The position numbers and the translations under genes are program-made. A DNA stretch of 37,849 bases. It comes from an uncultured Gemmatimonadota bacterium (GTDB lineage Bacteria; Latescibacterota; UBA2968; UBA8231). The stretch is from positions 1 to 37,849 of the forward strand of contig CAITNQ010000362.1 of NCBI GenBank assembly GCA_903893785.1, read 5' to 3'. Below are positions 25,968 through 34,488 of the stretch, in pieces (within the stretch, counting starts at the first letter, position 1; every line of letters starts with the position of its first letter). The notes beneath the pieces were generated by a model. That model ran no database searches. It was not told where the DNA came from and saw nothing but the letters and a program-made list of their open reading frames with translations.

Positions 25968-26890
25968 AACCCCTGTCGGTTTCCCTGCGGCGCTGGTTCG
26001 ACAGCAGCGTGGCCGAGCAACCCGCGCCCGGCGCGCCACGGATTGACTGGGCGGGCGTCCTGCCGTTCCTGCTGCTACATGCCGGCTGTTTTGCCGTGGC
26101 GCTGGTTGGCTGCAGCCCCATCGCCCTGGCGACCGCCGGGGGGCTGTACGCAGTCCGCATGTTCGCCATCACCGGTTTCTACCATCGCTACTTCGCCCAC
26201 CGGGCCTTTCGCACCAGCCGGGCGGCCCAACTGGTGTTCGCCGTGCTCGGGGCCGCCGCGGTCCAGCGCGGACCCCTGTGGTGGGCCTCCCACCATCGGC
26301 ACCACCATGGTCACGCCGACAAACCCACCGATGCCCACTCGCCGCGGCAGCATGGTTTCCTGTGGAGTCATGTGGGCTGGTTCCTGGACCGGGCCAACTT
26401 CGCGCCGCGACTGCGGCTGATTCCCGACCTGGCGCGTTACCCCGAACTGCGCTGGCTCGACCGCTTCGACATCGCCGTGCCGGCGTTGCTGGCCCTGGCC
26501 CTGTTCGGCGTCGGTGCGGCGCTGGGCCGATGGGCACCGCAGCTGGGTACCCACGGCAGCCAGCTTCTGGTGTGGGGTTTCTGTGTCTCTACCGTGGTTG
26601 TGTACCACGCCACCTTCACCATCAACTCGCTGGCGCATCAGTTCGGGGCGCGGCGCTATGCCACGCGCGATGACTCGCGCAACAACCCCTGGCTGGCCAT
26701 GTTGACTTTCGGCGAAGGGTGGCACAACAACCACCATCGCTATCCCGCCGCAGCGCGCCAGGGGTTCTTCTGGTGGGAGGTAGATATTACCTGGTATGGC
26801 CTCCGGTTGCTCGCGGCGCTTGGGGTCATCTGGGATCTGCGCCCGGTTCCGATCCGGGTGCGGGACGGGCACCGGGAGGTGGACGCATGA
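25964..26890 (+). CDS. Delta-9-type membrane fatty acid desaturase
   Basis: 308 aa di-iron integral-membrane desaturase (acyl-CoA/acyl-lipid delta-9 class). All three histidine boxes are present: HRYFAH (74-79), HHRHHH (110-115) and HNNHH (254-258). Hydrophobic segments lie at ~31-68, 84-100 and ~155-210. It introduces a cis double bond using O2 and an electron donor, so the host is expected to meet oxygen. It overlaps the lipocalin stop by 4 bp and its own stop overlaps the next start by 4 bp, indicating translational coupling. The double bond it makes is the natural substrate for the CFA-type methyltransferases on either side. Confidence 0.92.
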   Translation: MKPLSVSLRRWFDSSVAEQPAPGAPRIDWAGVLPFLLLHAGCFAVALVGCSPIALATAGGLYAVRMFAITGFYHRYFAHRAFRTSRAAQLVFAVLGAAAVQRGPLWWASHHRHHHGHADKPTDAHSPRQHGFLWSHVGWFLDRANFAPRLRLIPDLARYPELRWLDRFDIAVPALLALALFGVGAALGRWAPQLGTHGSQLLVWGFCVSTVVVYHATFTINSLAHQFGARRYATRDDSRNNPWLAMLTFGEGWHNNHHRYPAAARQGFFWWEVDITWYGLRLLAALGVIWDLRPVPIRVRDGHREVDA

Positions 26891-28167
26891 AGATCGCCAT
26901 CGTCGGCGGCGGCGTGGCAGGCAACGTGGCCGCCCATCTTCTGCACGGCCGGCACAGCATCACGCTGTTCGAGGCCGCCGCGTACCTGGGCGGTCACACG
27001 CACACCCACCGGGTCGCGCAGGCGGGCCGCACCTATCACGTGGACACCGGTTTCATCGTCTTCAACCGGCGCAACTACCCGTCCTTCAACGCGCTGCTGG
27101 ACCAACTCGGGGTGGTCTCGCAGGAGACGCAAATGAGTTTCTCGGTGCGTGACGAACGGACCGGGTTGGAATACAACGGCACGCGGCTGAACACCCTGTT
27201 CGCCCAACGCCGTAACCTGCTGCGGCCGTCCTTTCTCGGCATGGTGGCCGACATCCTGCGCTTCAACCGCCAGGCGCCGGCGATCTTGGCGGGCGCTGCC
27301 GGCGAGATGCCGCTGGCGGAACTGCTCGAGCGCGGCCGCTTCGGACGGGCCTTCATCGATCAATACCTGGTCCCCATGGGCGCCTCGATCTGGTCGACTG
27401 ACCCCGAACGCATGATGTCCTTTCCGGCGCGGTTTTTCGTGCGTTTCCTGCACAATCACGGCATGCTCAGCCTGACCGACCGTCCGGTGTGGCGCACCAT
27501 CTGCGGTGGCTCGGCCCGTTATGTTGAGAAACTCGCGGCGCCCTTCCGCGACCGGGTGCGGTTGTCGACCCCGGTCGAGTCGGTCACCCGTTCGACCGGC
27601 GGCGTGCGGGTCAAAGCCCGGGGCCAGCTGGCCGAAGCCTTCGACAAGGTGTTCCTGGCGTGCCACAGCGACCAGGCCCTGGCCCTGCTAGCCGACGCCT
27701 CGCCGGCCGAGACCGAAGTGTTGTCGGCCATTCCGTACCAGCGCAACGAAGCCATCCTGCACACCGATGCGCGGATCATGCCGCGCCGCCGACTGGCTTG
27801 GGCGGCCTGGAACTACCACCTCCTGAGGGACCGCAGCGGGCCGGTGGCACTGACCTACAACATGAACATCCTGCAGCGGCTTGACGCTCCTGAACCCTTC
27901 CTGGTGACGCTCAACCGCACCGATGCCATCGATCCGGGGCGGATCATCGAGCGCCTCACCTACCATCATCCGCTCTTCACTCCGGCCTCGATCGCCGCCC
28001 AGGGACGGCAGCGCGAGATCAACGGTGCCAACCACACCTACTTCTGCGGCGCTTACTGGCGCAACGGCTTCCATGAAGATGGCGTGATCAGCGCCGCGCA
28101 GGCCGTCGATCACTTGGACCAGGACCAAGCTCCCGATGCAAAGCGCCCTTTACTGCGGCCGGCTTAG
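26887..28167 (+). CDS. FAD-dependent oxidoreductase (COG2907, amine-oxidase fold)
   Basis: 426 aa. The dinucleotide-binding motif IAIVGGGVAGNVAAHLL is at 3-19 and the second FAD-contact segment is FEAAAYLGGHTHTH (~33-46); the C-terminal FAD loop is around YFCGAYWRNGFHEDGVISAA. This family commonly sits between a desaturase or DUF1365 gene and a CFA synthase in proteobacteria; related proteins are implicated in modifying methylated or unsaturated acyl chains, as in the furan-fatty-acid and tuberculostearate pathways. The reaction here is inferred from context. Start ATG overlaps the desaturase stop (ATGA), and the gene overlaps the DUF1365 gene by 32 bp. Confidence 0.85.
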   Translation: MKIAIVGGGVAGNVAAHLLHGRHSITLFEAAAYLGGHTHTHRVAQAGRTYHVDTGFIVFNRRNYPSFNALLDQLGVVSQETQMSFSVRDERTGLEYNGTRLNTLFAQRRNLLRPSFLGMVADILRFNRQAPAILAGAAGEMPLAELLERGRFGRAFIDQYLVPMGASIWSTDPERMMSFPARFFVRFLHNHGMLSLTDRPVWRTICGGSARYVEKLAAPFRDRVRLSTPVESVTRSTGGVRVKARGQLAEAFDKVFLACHSDQALALLADASPAETEVLSAIPYQRNEAILHTDARIMPRRRLAWAAWNYHLLRDRSGPVALTYNMNILQRLDAPEPFLVTLNRTDAIDPGRIIERLTYHHPLFTPASIAAQGRQREINGANHTYFCGAYWRNGFHEDGVISAAQAVDHLDQDQAPDAKRPLLRPA

Positions 28168-28906
28168 GCACCGCCGCTTCAGCCCCAGGGCGCACGCCTT
28201 TGCCTATCGCGTGTGCATGGTATGGATCGACCTGTCCGAGCTGGACGAGGTGTTCCGTGGCCGTTGGTTCTGGTCTACCCGGCGCCCGGCCCTTGCCTGG
28301 CTGCGCCGCAGAGACCTGCTGGGCGATCCCGCTGTCCCGCTTGACCAGGCCGTGCGCGACTGCGTCGAACAGGACTCAGGGCGCCGACCCCACGGCCCCA
28401 TCCGCGTGCTGACGCAACTGCGCACCTTCGGCCATTGCTTCAACCCGGTGAGCTTCTACTACTGCTACGAGCCCCGGGGCCAGGAGGTGGAGGCCACTGT
28501 GGCCGAGGTGACCAACACCCCTTGGGGGGAGCGTCATGCGTATGTACTACCCGCCTCTGGTGCCCAAACGCGGGGCACGGGGCAGCGTCACCGCCTGTCG
28601 AAGGTGTTCCACGTGTCGCCGTTCATGCCCATGGAGGTGGAGTACGACTGGTGGTTCAACCGCCCCGGAAAGGCGCTGGTGGTCCACATGCAGAACCGCC
28701 AGGCGGGTAACCGTCTCTTCGACGCCACGCTGACGCTGCGACGCCAGGAAATCACCGGTGCGCGGCTGGCCGCTACCCTGATGCGCTATCCGCTGCCAAC
28801 CTGGCGGGTGCTCGGGGCCATCTACTGGCACGCGCTGCGCCTGTGGTTCAAGAGGGTCCCTGTCCACACCCATCCGGCCCAGCGCCGCAAGGAGCACGGA
28901 TCGTGA
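28136..28906 (+). CDS. DUF1365 family protein (COG3496)
   Basis: 256 aa. The family hallmark FGHCFNPVSFYYCY (~100-113) is intact, followed by VAEVTNTPWGERH and the KVFHVSPFMPMEVEY stretch. The biochemical role of DUF1365 is unknown; it nearly always travels with the COG2907 FAD protein and a CFA-type methyltransferase, so a role in acyl-lipid modification is inferred. The start overlaps the FAD gene by 32 bp and the stop overlaps the CFA synthase start (GTGA), showing tight coupling. No signal peptide; a hydrophobic patch near residues 220-235 could touch the membrane. Confidence 0.88.
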   Translation: MQSALYCGRLRHRRFSPRAHAFAYRVCMVWIDLSELDEVFRGRWFWSTRRPALAWLRRRDLLGDPAVPLDQAVRDCVEQDSGRRPHGPIRVLTQLRTFGHCFNPVSFYYCYEPRGQEVEATVAEVTNTPWGERHAYVLPASGAQTRGTGQRHRLSKVFHVSPFMPMEVEYDWWFNRPGKALVVHMQNRQAGNRLFDATLTLRRQEITGARLAATLMRYPLPTWRVLGAIYWHALRLWFKRVPVHTHPAQRRKEHGS

Positions 28907-30132
28907 CGCGCACGCCCAGGCTTGATCCGTCGCCGTCCCGGCGCCGTGCCGGCGTCCTGCACGCAGCTGCCCGTCGCGCGGTGCTCAGCCGACTGACCCG
29001 GTTGCGCGAGGGCCGGCTGACGGTGGGCGAGGAGGGTGGCAGCCGGTCGTTCGGCCCCGGCGGCGACCTGAGCGCCGGGCTGACCGTGCTCGACCCGCAG
29101 TTCTACCGTGATGTGGTCACCGGCGGTTCCGTGGGCGCCGGGGAGTCCTACATGCGCGGTTGTTGGCGTTCCGACGACCTGACCGCGTTGCTCCGGCTGA
29201 TGCTCCGCAACCGCGAGGCCATGGACGCCCTGGAGACCGGGCTGGCTCGCCTTTCAGCACCGCTGCGCGTTGCCGGCCACTGGCTGAAGCGCAACACGCG
29301 CCAGGGCAGCCGGCGCAACATCGTGGCCCACTACGACTTGGGCAACGACTTCTTCGGCCTATTTCTCGACGACACCCGGTGCTATTCCTGCGCCCTCTTT
29401 GTGCGCCCCGAGATGACCTTGGCGGAGGCCTCCACGGCCAAACTCGACCTGGTCTGCCGCAAGCTGTCGCTGCAGGCGCAGGACCGGGTAGTCGAAATCG
29501 GCGGCGGTTGGGGCGGCTTCGCCCTCCACGCGGCGGGACGGTACGGCTGTCACGTGACCACAACCACGGTCTCGCCCAGCCAGTTCGACCTGGCGCGGGA
29601 GCGCGTGCAGCAGGCCGGCTTGGCGGATCGCGTGACGGTGCTCCTGGAAGACTACCGCGACCTGCGCGGCACGTACGACAAGTTGGTGTCGATCGAGATG
29701 GTGGAGGCTATCGGGCACCCGTACTTCGACACCTTTTTCCGTGTTTGCCGGGGGTTGCTGCGCGACGGCGGCAGCATGCTGCTGCAGGCGATCACCATCG
29801 ACGATCGGCACTTCGAGCGGGCTCGTGACCAGGTGGACTTCATCAAACGCTACATCTTCCCGGGCAGCTGCATGCCATCGGTGGGATCACTGACCGCGGC
29901 CAGCGTGCGGGCTGGGTTGCGTCTGGAGCATCTGGAAGACATCGGTCTGCACTACGCGACGACGCTGGCCCACTGGCGCGCCAACTTCCTGGGCCAACTG
30001 GCCTTGGTGCGCCAGCAAGGCTATCCTGACACGTTCTGCCGTATGTGGGAATTCTACCTGTGCTACTGCGAAGCGGGCTTCGCCGAGCGCGCCCTCAGCG
30101 ATGTGCAGATGCGGTTCGTGCGCCTGCGGTAG
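28903..30132 (+). CDS. Cyclopropane-fatty-acyl-phospholipid synthase (full length)
   Basis: 409 aa, the length of classical Cfa. HYDLGNDFF (143-151) is the family signature, EIGGGWGGF (198-206) binds SAM, SIEMVEAIG and FIKRYIFPG are conserved active-site segments, and the C-terminal WEFYLCYCEAGF matches the Cfa tail. The N-terminal ~120 residues form the lipid-binding domain. It transfers a methylene from SAM to the cis double bond of membrane phospholipids; related enzymes make branched methyl chains instead. Start GTG at 28903 has AAGGAG 8 nt upstream and overlaps the DUF1365 stop. Last gene of the operon; a large hairpin follows at 30161. Confidence 0.9.
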   Translation: MTRTPRLDPSPSRRRAGVLHAAARRAVLSRLTRLREGRLTVGEEGGSRSFGPGGDLSAGLTVLDPQFYRDVVTGGSVGAGESYMRGCWRSDDLTALLRLMLRNREAMDALETGLARLSAPLRVAGHWLKRNTRQGSRRNIVAHYDLGNDFFGLFLDDTRCYSCALFVRPEMTLAEASTAKLDLVCRKLSLQAQDRVVEIGGGWGGFALHAAGRYGCHVTTTTVSPSQFDLARERVQQAGLADRVTVLLEDYRDLRGTYDKLVSIEMVEAIGHPYFDTFFRVCRGLLRDGGSMLLQAITIDDRHFERARDQVDFIKRYIFPGSCMPSVGSLTAASVRAGLRLEHLEDIGLHYATTLAHWRANFLGQLALVRQQGYPDTFCRMWEFYLCYCEAGFAERALSDVQMRFVRLR

Positions 30133-30160
30133 AAGGCTGGGGAGCGCTGCTGCGCCGGCG

Positions 30161-30207
30161 GCCGGCCGTGGGTTGCTGCCAGGCATTGGCCAACGTCCAC
30201 GGCCGGC
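30161..30207. terminator. Bidirectional terminator between converging genes
   Basis: GCCGGCCGTGG (30161-30171) pairs perfectly with CCACGGCCGGC (30197-30207). Inside the loop GTTG pairs with CAAC and GCC with GGC, extending the stem with small bulges. It is centred in the 88-bp gap between the CFA synthase stop (30132) and the galactonate-dehydratase-like stop (30221), where a two-way terminator is expected. Confidence 0.65.
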
Positions 30208-30220
30208 GTTGCCGGTGCCG

Positions 30221-31345
30221 TTACCAGTCCACCACCGAGCCGTCGTCGGGATCGTACTGCGTGCGGTATGGGTGGGGATCGCCCACCTTGGCTTTCAGCT
30301 TTTCTTCGTCGATGGTGATGCCCAGACCCGGTTCGGTCAGCAACGGGCGATGGCCCTCGGTCACGGGCGGCAAGGGTTTGGCCAGTAACTCGGCATAGTC
30401 CTGGTCGCCGTTCTCCTGCGCCAGGAAGTTGGGGATGGCGGCCGCGATCTGCAGGCTGGCGGCCAGCGAGCAGGGGCCCTGCGGATTGTGCGGCGCCACC
30501 GGGGTGTAGTACGCCTCGGCCATGCCGGCGATGATCTTCAGTTCGCTGATGCCGCCGGCATAGCAGACATCCGGCTGCACGATGGTGGCGGCCCGTTTCT
30601 CGAGGATCTCGCGGAAGCCCCACTTGGTGAAGATCCGCTCGCCGGTGGCCAGCGGGATGTGCGTCTTGCGTGCCAATTCGGCCATGACGTCGACGTTGAG
30701 GGCCTGTACCACCTCCTCATAAAACCACGGCTGGTACGGCTCCAGGGCTTTGATCAGCAGCATGGCCGTGGGTGGCTGCACCGCGCCGTGGAAATCCACC
30801 CCGATGTCGATCCCGGAACCATACTGCTCGCGCAGGGCGCGAAAGCGTTCGGCCGCTTCCTCGACGAACTTGGGCCCTTCGATGTACTTGAACGGCTGGC
30901 GCGTGGTGCCGGGCCCTACCTTCATGGCGGTCACGCCGGTGGCGTCACTGACCCGGCCGTACACGCGAACCCGGTCGCGGGTAGGTCCGCCGAGCAGTTT
31001 ATACACCGGCACGCCATAGCACTTGCCCGTGATGTCCCACAGGGCCATGTCGATGCCCGACGAAATCGCGGTCTTGATCGGGCCGCCGCGGTAGAAGGCG
31101 CCTCGGTGAATCGCCTGCCAGTGCTTGACCACCGGGCGCGGGTCTTGGCCGACCAGGTAGTCGGCCACTTCCAGCGCTCCGGCCGCGCAGGCACGGGCAT
31201 CGTCCTTGAGCATCTCGCCCCAGCCGACGATGCCGGCATCGGTGCTGATCTTGACGAAGACCCAGGAATTGGTCAGGATGAAGGTTTCGATCCCGGTGAC
31301 CTTGATGCTCTCATCGGGCCGAACGAGCGGCGTGGCGTTCGACAT
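30221..31345 (-). CDS. D-galactonate-dehydratase-like enzyme (mandelate racemase/muconate lactonizing family)
   Basis: 374 aa enolase-superfamily protein, close in length to DgoD. Mg ligands are recognisable: Asp184 in DFHG with the catalytic His186, a Glu at 210/211 in FYEEVV, and Glu236 in ATGER; His286 in APHNPQGP matches the second DgoD catalytic histidine. It should dehydrate an aldonic acid to a 2-keto-3-deoxy acid. The usual EEP is EEVV here, so specificity may differ. Start ATG at 31345 has GGGAGG 9 nt upstream; the frame is open to 31486 but upstream translation looks non-coding. Divergent from the propeller gene, with a sigma-54-like promoter about 60 nt upstream. Galactonate as substrate is inference, supported by the GH36 gene in the same window. 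Confidence 0.82.
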   Translation of the reverse strand: MSNATPLVRPDESIKVTGIETFILTNSWVFVKISTDAGIVGWGEMLKDDARACAAGALEVADYLVGQDPRPVVKHWQAIHRGAFYRGGPIKTAISSGIDMALWDITGKCYGVPVYKLLGGPTRDRVRVYGRVSDATGVTAMKVGPGTTRQPFKYIEGPKFVEEAAERFRALREQYGSGIDIGVDFHGAVQPPTAMLLIKALEPYQPWFYEEVVQALNVDVMAELARKTHIPLATGERIFTKWGFREILEKRAATIVQPDVCYAGGISELKIIAGMAEAYYTPVAPHNPQGPCSLAASLQIAAAIPNFLAQENGDQDYAELLAKPLPPVTEGHRPLLTEPGLGITIDEEKLKAKVGDPHPYRTQYDPDDGSVVDW

Positions 31346-31404
31346 ATCGGCATGCCTCCCTGAGGTGGCCGGTGCGGGGTCACGTGGCGTGGACACAACA
31401 GAGG

Positions 31405-31419
31405 GCAAATGTGCGGCCA
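31405..31419 (-). promoter_or_regulatory. Sigma-54-type -24/-12 promoter candidate
   Basis: Minus strand reads TGGCCGCACATTTGC: TGGC and TTGC with the exact seven-base separation (GG-N10-GC) of sigma-54 promoters. The predicted transcription start is near 31393, giving a leader of about 48 nt before the ATG at 31345. It lies in the intergenic region in the right orientation, and the window encodes a sigma-54 activator (8562-12530). The inner bases of the -24 box are CGC rather than the preferred ACG. Confidence 0.5.
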
Positions 31420-31488
31420 AGTTCCCATGGCGCCAACTGCCGGGGCGCCGGTGACCTGACCGCGGGCCCCATCGCCCGGGGTGCACCC

Positions 31489-32877
31489 ATGGAGTACCGC
31501 CGCCTCTTCCTCGACCTGCGAGAGGTAACCCGCCTGGAGCGGGTCCATCGCCAGCTCCACCAACCGGTCCGCCACCCGGCCAACCCCGTGCTGCGCGCTG
31601 AGCACCCTTGGGAAGACCGGGTGTCGCTGTATGGCACGGTGCGCCGTGAACCGGCCGATGGGCTCTTCCGGATGTGGTACCTGACTGGCCCGGCGCGTGA
31701 GGGCTTCGTCCAGGTGCGCCGGCGGCGTGCGCTGGCCAATATCACCCTGCTTGGGTACGCGGAGTCGGACGATGGCGTGCACTGGCGCAAGCCGTGGCTG
31801 CATCAGCTGGACTACGAGGGCTCGACCGCCAACAACCTCATCGACGTGGGACGCACCAACTGCGAGGGCTTTGCCGTGCTGCGCGATGACCGCGATCCGG
31901 ACCCCGAGCGTCGCTACAAGGCCCTGTATTGGGAACACGGTGGCGTCGACACGTTCATGGAGTGGCAGGGCCGGACCATCTGGGGATCAGGTGAGGGCGA
32001 CGGCATGTGGATGTCTTTCTCACCGGACGGCCGGCGCTGGACCAATTGTCCCGAGAACCCGGTGATCGCTCAAGGCAGCGATACCACCCAGTCCCTGGTC
32101 TGGGACGCGCGCCTGGGCCGCTACGTGGTGTACGGCCGGTTTGGTGCCGGCGGGCGGCGGGTGGCCCGGGCCGAGAGTGCCGACGGGGTGCACTTCACTG
32201 CCCCTGCCCTGGTCTTCGCTCCGGACGAGGCCGACGAAGAAGGGACGCAGTTCTATGGCATGCCCTTGGGGTTGTATGAGGGTGTGTACCTGGGCATGGT
32301 ATGGATCTACCGAGAGGGTGTGGACGGCACCATTGACACGGCCCTGGCCTGCAGTCGCGATGGCATCCACTGGGAGCGCGTGCTGGACCGCCAGACCTTC
32401 CTTCCCCTGGGCCAACCGGGTTCATGGGAGGACGGCATGGCGCGGGTCAGCCAGGACTTCATCGTGGCAGGCGAACGAATCTACCTGTACTACGGCGGGG
32501 TGGAGGGTCCGCATGGCGGGCGCAAGTTCGCGCGCGTGGAACGGCGACACGCTCCCGCCATCGGCCTGGCCACCCTGCGGCGCGATGGCTTCGTCTCCCT
32601 GTCGGCGGGTGACGAGGAGGGACGGATACTCACCACCCCCATGCGCGCTGCCGGCACCGAGTTGCGCGTCAACGCCCGCTGCCGCGGCCAACTGCGGGTT
32701 GAGGTGACCGACGACCTTGGCGCGCCGCTGCCCGGGTACACCTGCGGGCCGATGGCCGGCGACTGGACCGACATCGCCGTGCCGTTTGACCGGCCGTGGG
32801 CGGCGCTGGCCGGACAGCAGATTCGGCTACGGTTCCGGCTGGTGCAGACGGACCTGTTTTCGTACTGGCTGGCCTGA
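31489..32877 (+). CDS. GH32/43/68-like five-bladed beta-propeller glycosidase-like protein
   Basis: 462 aa. Repeating blade motifs of the form S-x-D-G-x-x-W/F recur four times (SDDGVHWRKP, SPDGRRWTNC, SADGVHFTAP, SRDGIHWERV), as in arabinanase/levansucrase/invertase-fold proteins, and the last ~100 residues look like a beta-sandwich. I cannot place the three catalytic acids with certainty, so whether it hydrolyses or phosphorolyses a glycoside, or only binds one, is open. No signal peptide. ATG at 31489 is taken because MEYRRLFLDL begins the conserved region; the RBS is weak. It is divergent from the galactonate-dehydratase-like gene and 84 bp before the Gfo/Idh/MocA gene. Confidence 0.7.
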   Translation: MEYRRLFLDLREVTRLERVHRQLHQPVRHPANPVLRAEHPWEDRVSLYGTVRREPADGLFRMWYLTGPAREGFVQVRRRRALANITLLGYAESDDGVHWRKPWLHQLDYEGSTANNLIDVGRTNCEGFAVLRDDRDPDPERRYKALYWEHGGVDTFMEWQGRTIWGSGEGDGMWMSFSPDGRRWTNCPENPVIAQGSDTTQSLVWDARLGRYVVYGRFGAGGRRVARAESADGVHFTAPALVFAPDEADEEGTQFYGMPLGLYEGVYLGMVWIYREGVDGTIDTALACSRDGIHWERVLDRQTFLPLGQPGSWEDGMARVSQDFIVAGERIYLYYGGVEGPHGGRKFARVERRHAPAIGLATLRRDGFVSLSAGDEEGRILTTPMRAAGTELRVNARCRGQLRVEVTDDLGAPLPGYTCGPMAGDWTDIAVPFDRPWAALAGQQIRLRFRLVQTDLFSYWLA

Positions 32878-32884
32878 CCGGCGT

Positions 32885-32919
32885 GAGGACGGCGGCGCGG
32901 CCGCCGGGCCGTAGTCCTC
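32885..32919 (+). terminator. Hairpin after the propeller gene
   Basis: GGCGGC (32891-32896) pairs with GCCGCC (32900-32905) around GCG, and flanking GAGGAC (32885-32890) pairs with GTCCTC (32914-32919), leaving an 8-nt bulge. It starts 8 nt after the TGA at 32877. No T-tract. It may attenuate rather than end transcription, since the next gene is on the same strand. Confidence 0.45.
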
Positions 32920-32961
32920 GATGCCACGTTACACCGCCTAACGCCAAGGGGATCGCCAACG

Positions 32962-34488
32962 ATGGCTGACACCGAACGCATTTTCGACACCGACCGCCGC
33001 ATTCGGCTGGGCATCTGGGGACTGGGCCGCGGGTTGTCTTTCTTCCGCACCTGCGAAGCGCTCAACCTGGACGTGGTCGCGGGTTGCGACTACAACCGCC
33101 ACATGCGTGACCGCTTCCACGAAGCGCAGCCCAGTGCTCTGGTCACCGACGACGCCGAGCGCTTCCTGGCCGGCGACTTCGACGCCGTGCTGCTGGCCAC
33201 CTTCTGCCCGGCCCACGCCGACGACGCGCGCCGGTGTCTGGCTGCCGGCAAGCACGTCCTCTCCGAGGTGACGGCTTTCCATACGTTGGCCGAGGGGGTG
33301 GCCCTGGTCGAAGCCGTGGAACGGTCCGGACGGGTGTACAACCTGGCAGAGAACTACCCCTTCTCGGCCGCCAACATGTGGTTGGCCCGGCGCTGGCAAG
33401 AGGGGTTGTTCGGCGACCTGATGTACGCCGAATACGAGTACGTGCACGAGTGCCGCAGCCTGTGCTACACGTACATCGACGGTGAGCCGATTCAGCCGGG
33501 GAACCAGGTGCACTCGTGGCGTAGTTGGCTCAACTTCCACTACTACAACACGCATTCCCTGGGCCCGGTGATGCACATCACCGGGCTCCGTCCCACGCGC
33601 GTGGTGGCGTTGCCGTCGTCACCTGGTCTGGCCGGGTACCTGATGGGGGCCCTGCAGGGCATGGGCGGGGCGGCACCGTCGCTGATCAACCTGTCCAACG
33701 GGGCCGTGATGCGGAACCTGATGGGGGCCACCACCAATGACACCCACCAGCAGCGCCTGTGGGGTACGCTGGGCTCGGCCGAGCAGGTGGACGGCCAGTT
33801 GCGCCTTCGCCTGGGCGCTTCCGGCAACGGGCCGCGCCACGTCGTCAAGCCGGCGTGGGATGCGCTGGGCGAACTGGCGGCGCGCACCGGCCACGGTGGC
33901 GGTGACTTCTGGACGCTCTACTACTTCGCGCGCCAGATCCTGGACGGCAGGCCGGCCCCGTTTGACGTGTACCGCGCTGCCGACTGCACTATCCCCGGGA
34001 TCCAGGCCTACCGCTCGTCGCTCCACGGCGGCGCGCCCATGCCGGTCCCGGACCTGCGCCAGCCGGCCGAGCGCGACGCATGCCGCCACGACACCTTTGC
34101 CCAGCCGCGGTTCGACGATCGGGCCGGGTTGTTCCCCGGCATCGCGGGCAATGAGCTGACCGAGCAGTTCTCACTGACCATGCGGGACCTGATCCGCGGG
34201 GTCACCGCGTACCGCGCCTGGCGCGACTGGCGTCAGGTCGCGGCTGAACTCGACCAACCGGCGCGTTTGGGCGAGTTCGCCGATGCCCTGCAGAGCGAAC
34301 TGCCGCGCCTGGCTGAGGTGGTGCCCACGGCGCGCCGGCTGATGGCCGCGTACCCGGGCACCCCGGGCGCGCGCGTCCTCGGCGAGATGCTGGCGTTGGC
34401 CGACGACGTGGACCTGGCTGGCACCGCCTTTGCCGCCGACCTGGCGGCAGAACGGCAGCGGCTGGCGCTGCCTTCCGCCTCGGCCTGA
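32962..34488 (+). CDS. Gfo/Idh/MocA family oxidoreductase
   Basis: 508 aa, longer than the usual 330-450. The N-terminal Rossmann fold shows LGIWGLGRGLSFF (nucleotide-binding GxGxG variant) and the family's GKHVLSEVTAFHT segment, with SEVTA in place of EKP as in several sugar-acting subgroups. The substrate-binding domain contains WLNFHYYNTHSLGPVMHI. About 100 extra residues at the C-terminus are helical, with no known domain. It probably oxidises or epimerises a sugar or glycoside using bound NAD(P). Start ATG at 32962 has AAGGGG about 12 nt upstream. Its co-direction with the propeller and TIM-barrel genes suggests a shared pathway; substrate unknown. Confidence 0.85.
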   Translation: MADTERIFDTDRRIRLGIWGLGRGLSFFRTCEALNLDVVAGCDYNRHMRDRFHEAQPSALVTDDAERFLAGDFDAVLLATFCPAHADDARRCLAAGKHVLSEVTAFHTLAEGVALVEAVERSGRVYNLAENYPFSAANMWLARRWQEGLFGDLMYAEYEYVHECRSLCYTYIDGEPIQPGNQVHSWRSWLNFHYYNTHSLGPVMHITGLRPTRVVALPSSPGLAGYLMGALQGMGGAAPSLINLSNGAVMRNLMGATTNDTHQQRLWGTLGSAEQVDGQLRLRLGASGNGPRHVVKPAWDALGELAARTGHGGGDFWTLYYFARQILDGRPAPFDVYRAADCTIPGIQAYRSSLHGGAPMPVPDLRQPAERDACRHDTFAQPRFDDRAGLFPGIAGNELTEQFSLTMRDLIRGVTAYRAWRDWRQVAAELDQPARLGEFADALQSELPRLAEVVPTARRLMAAYPGTPGARVLGEMLALADDVDLAGTAFAADLAAERQRLALPSASA

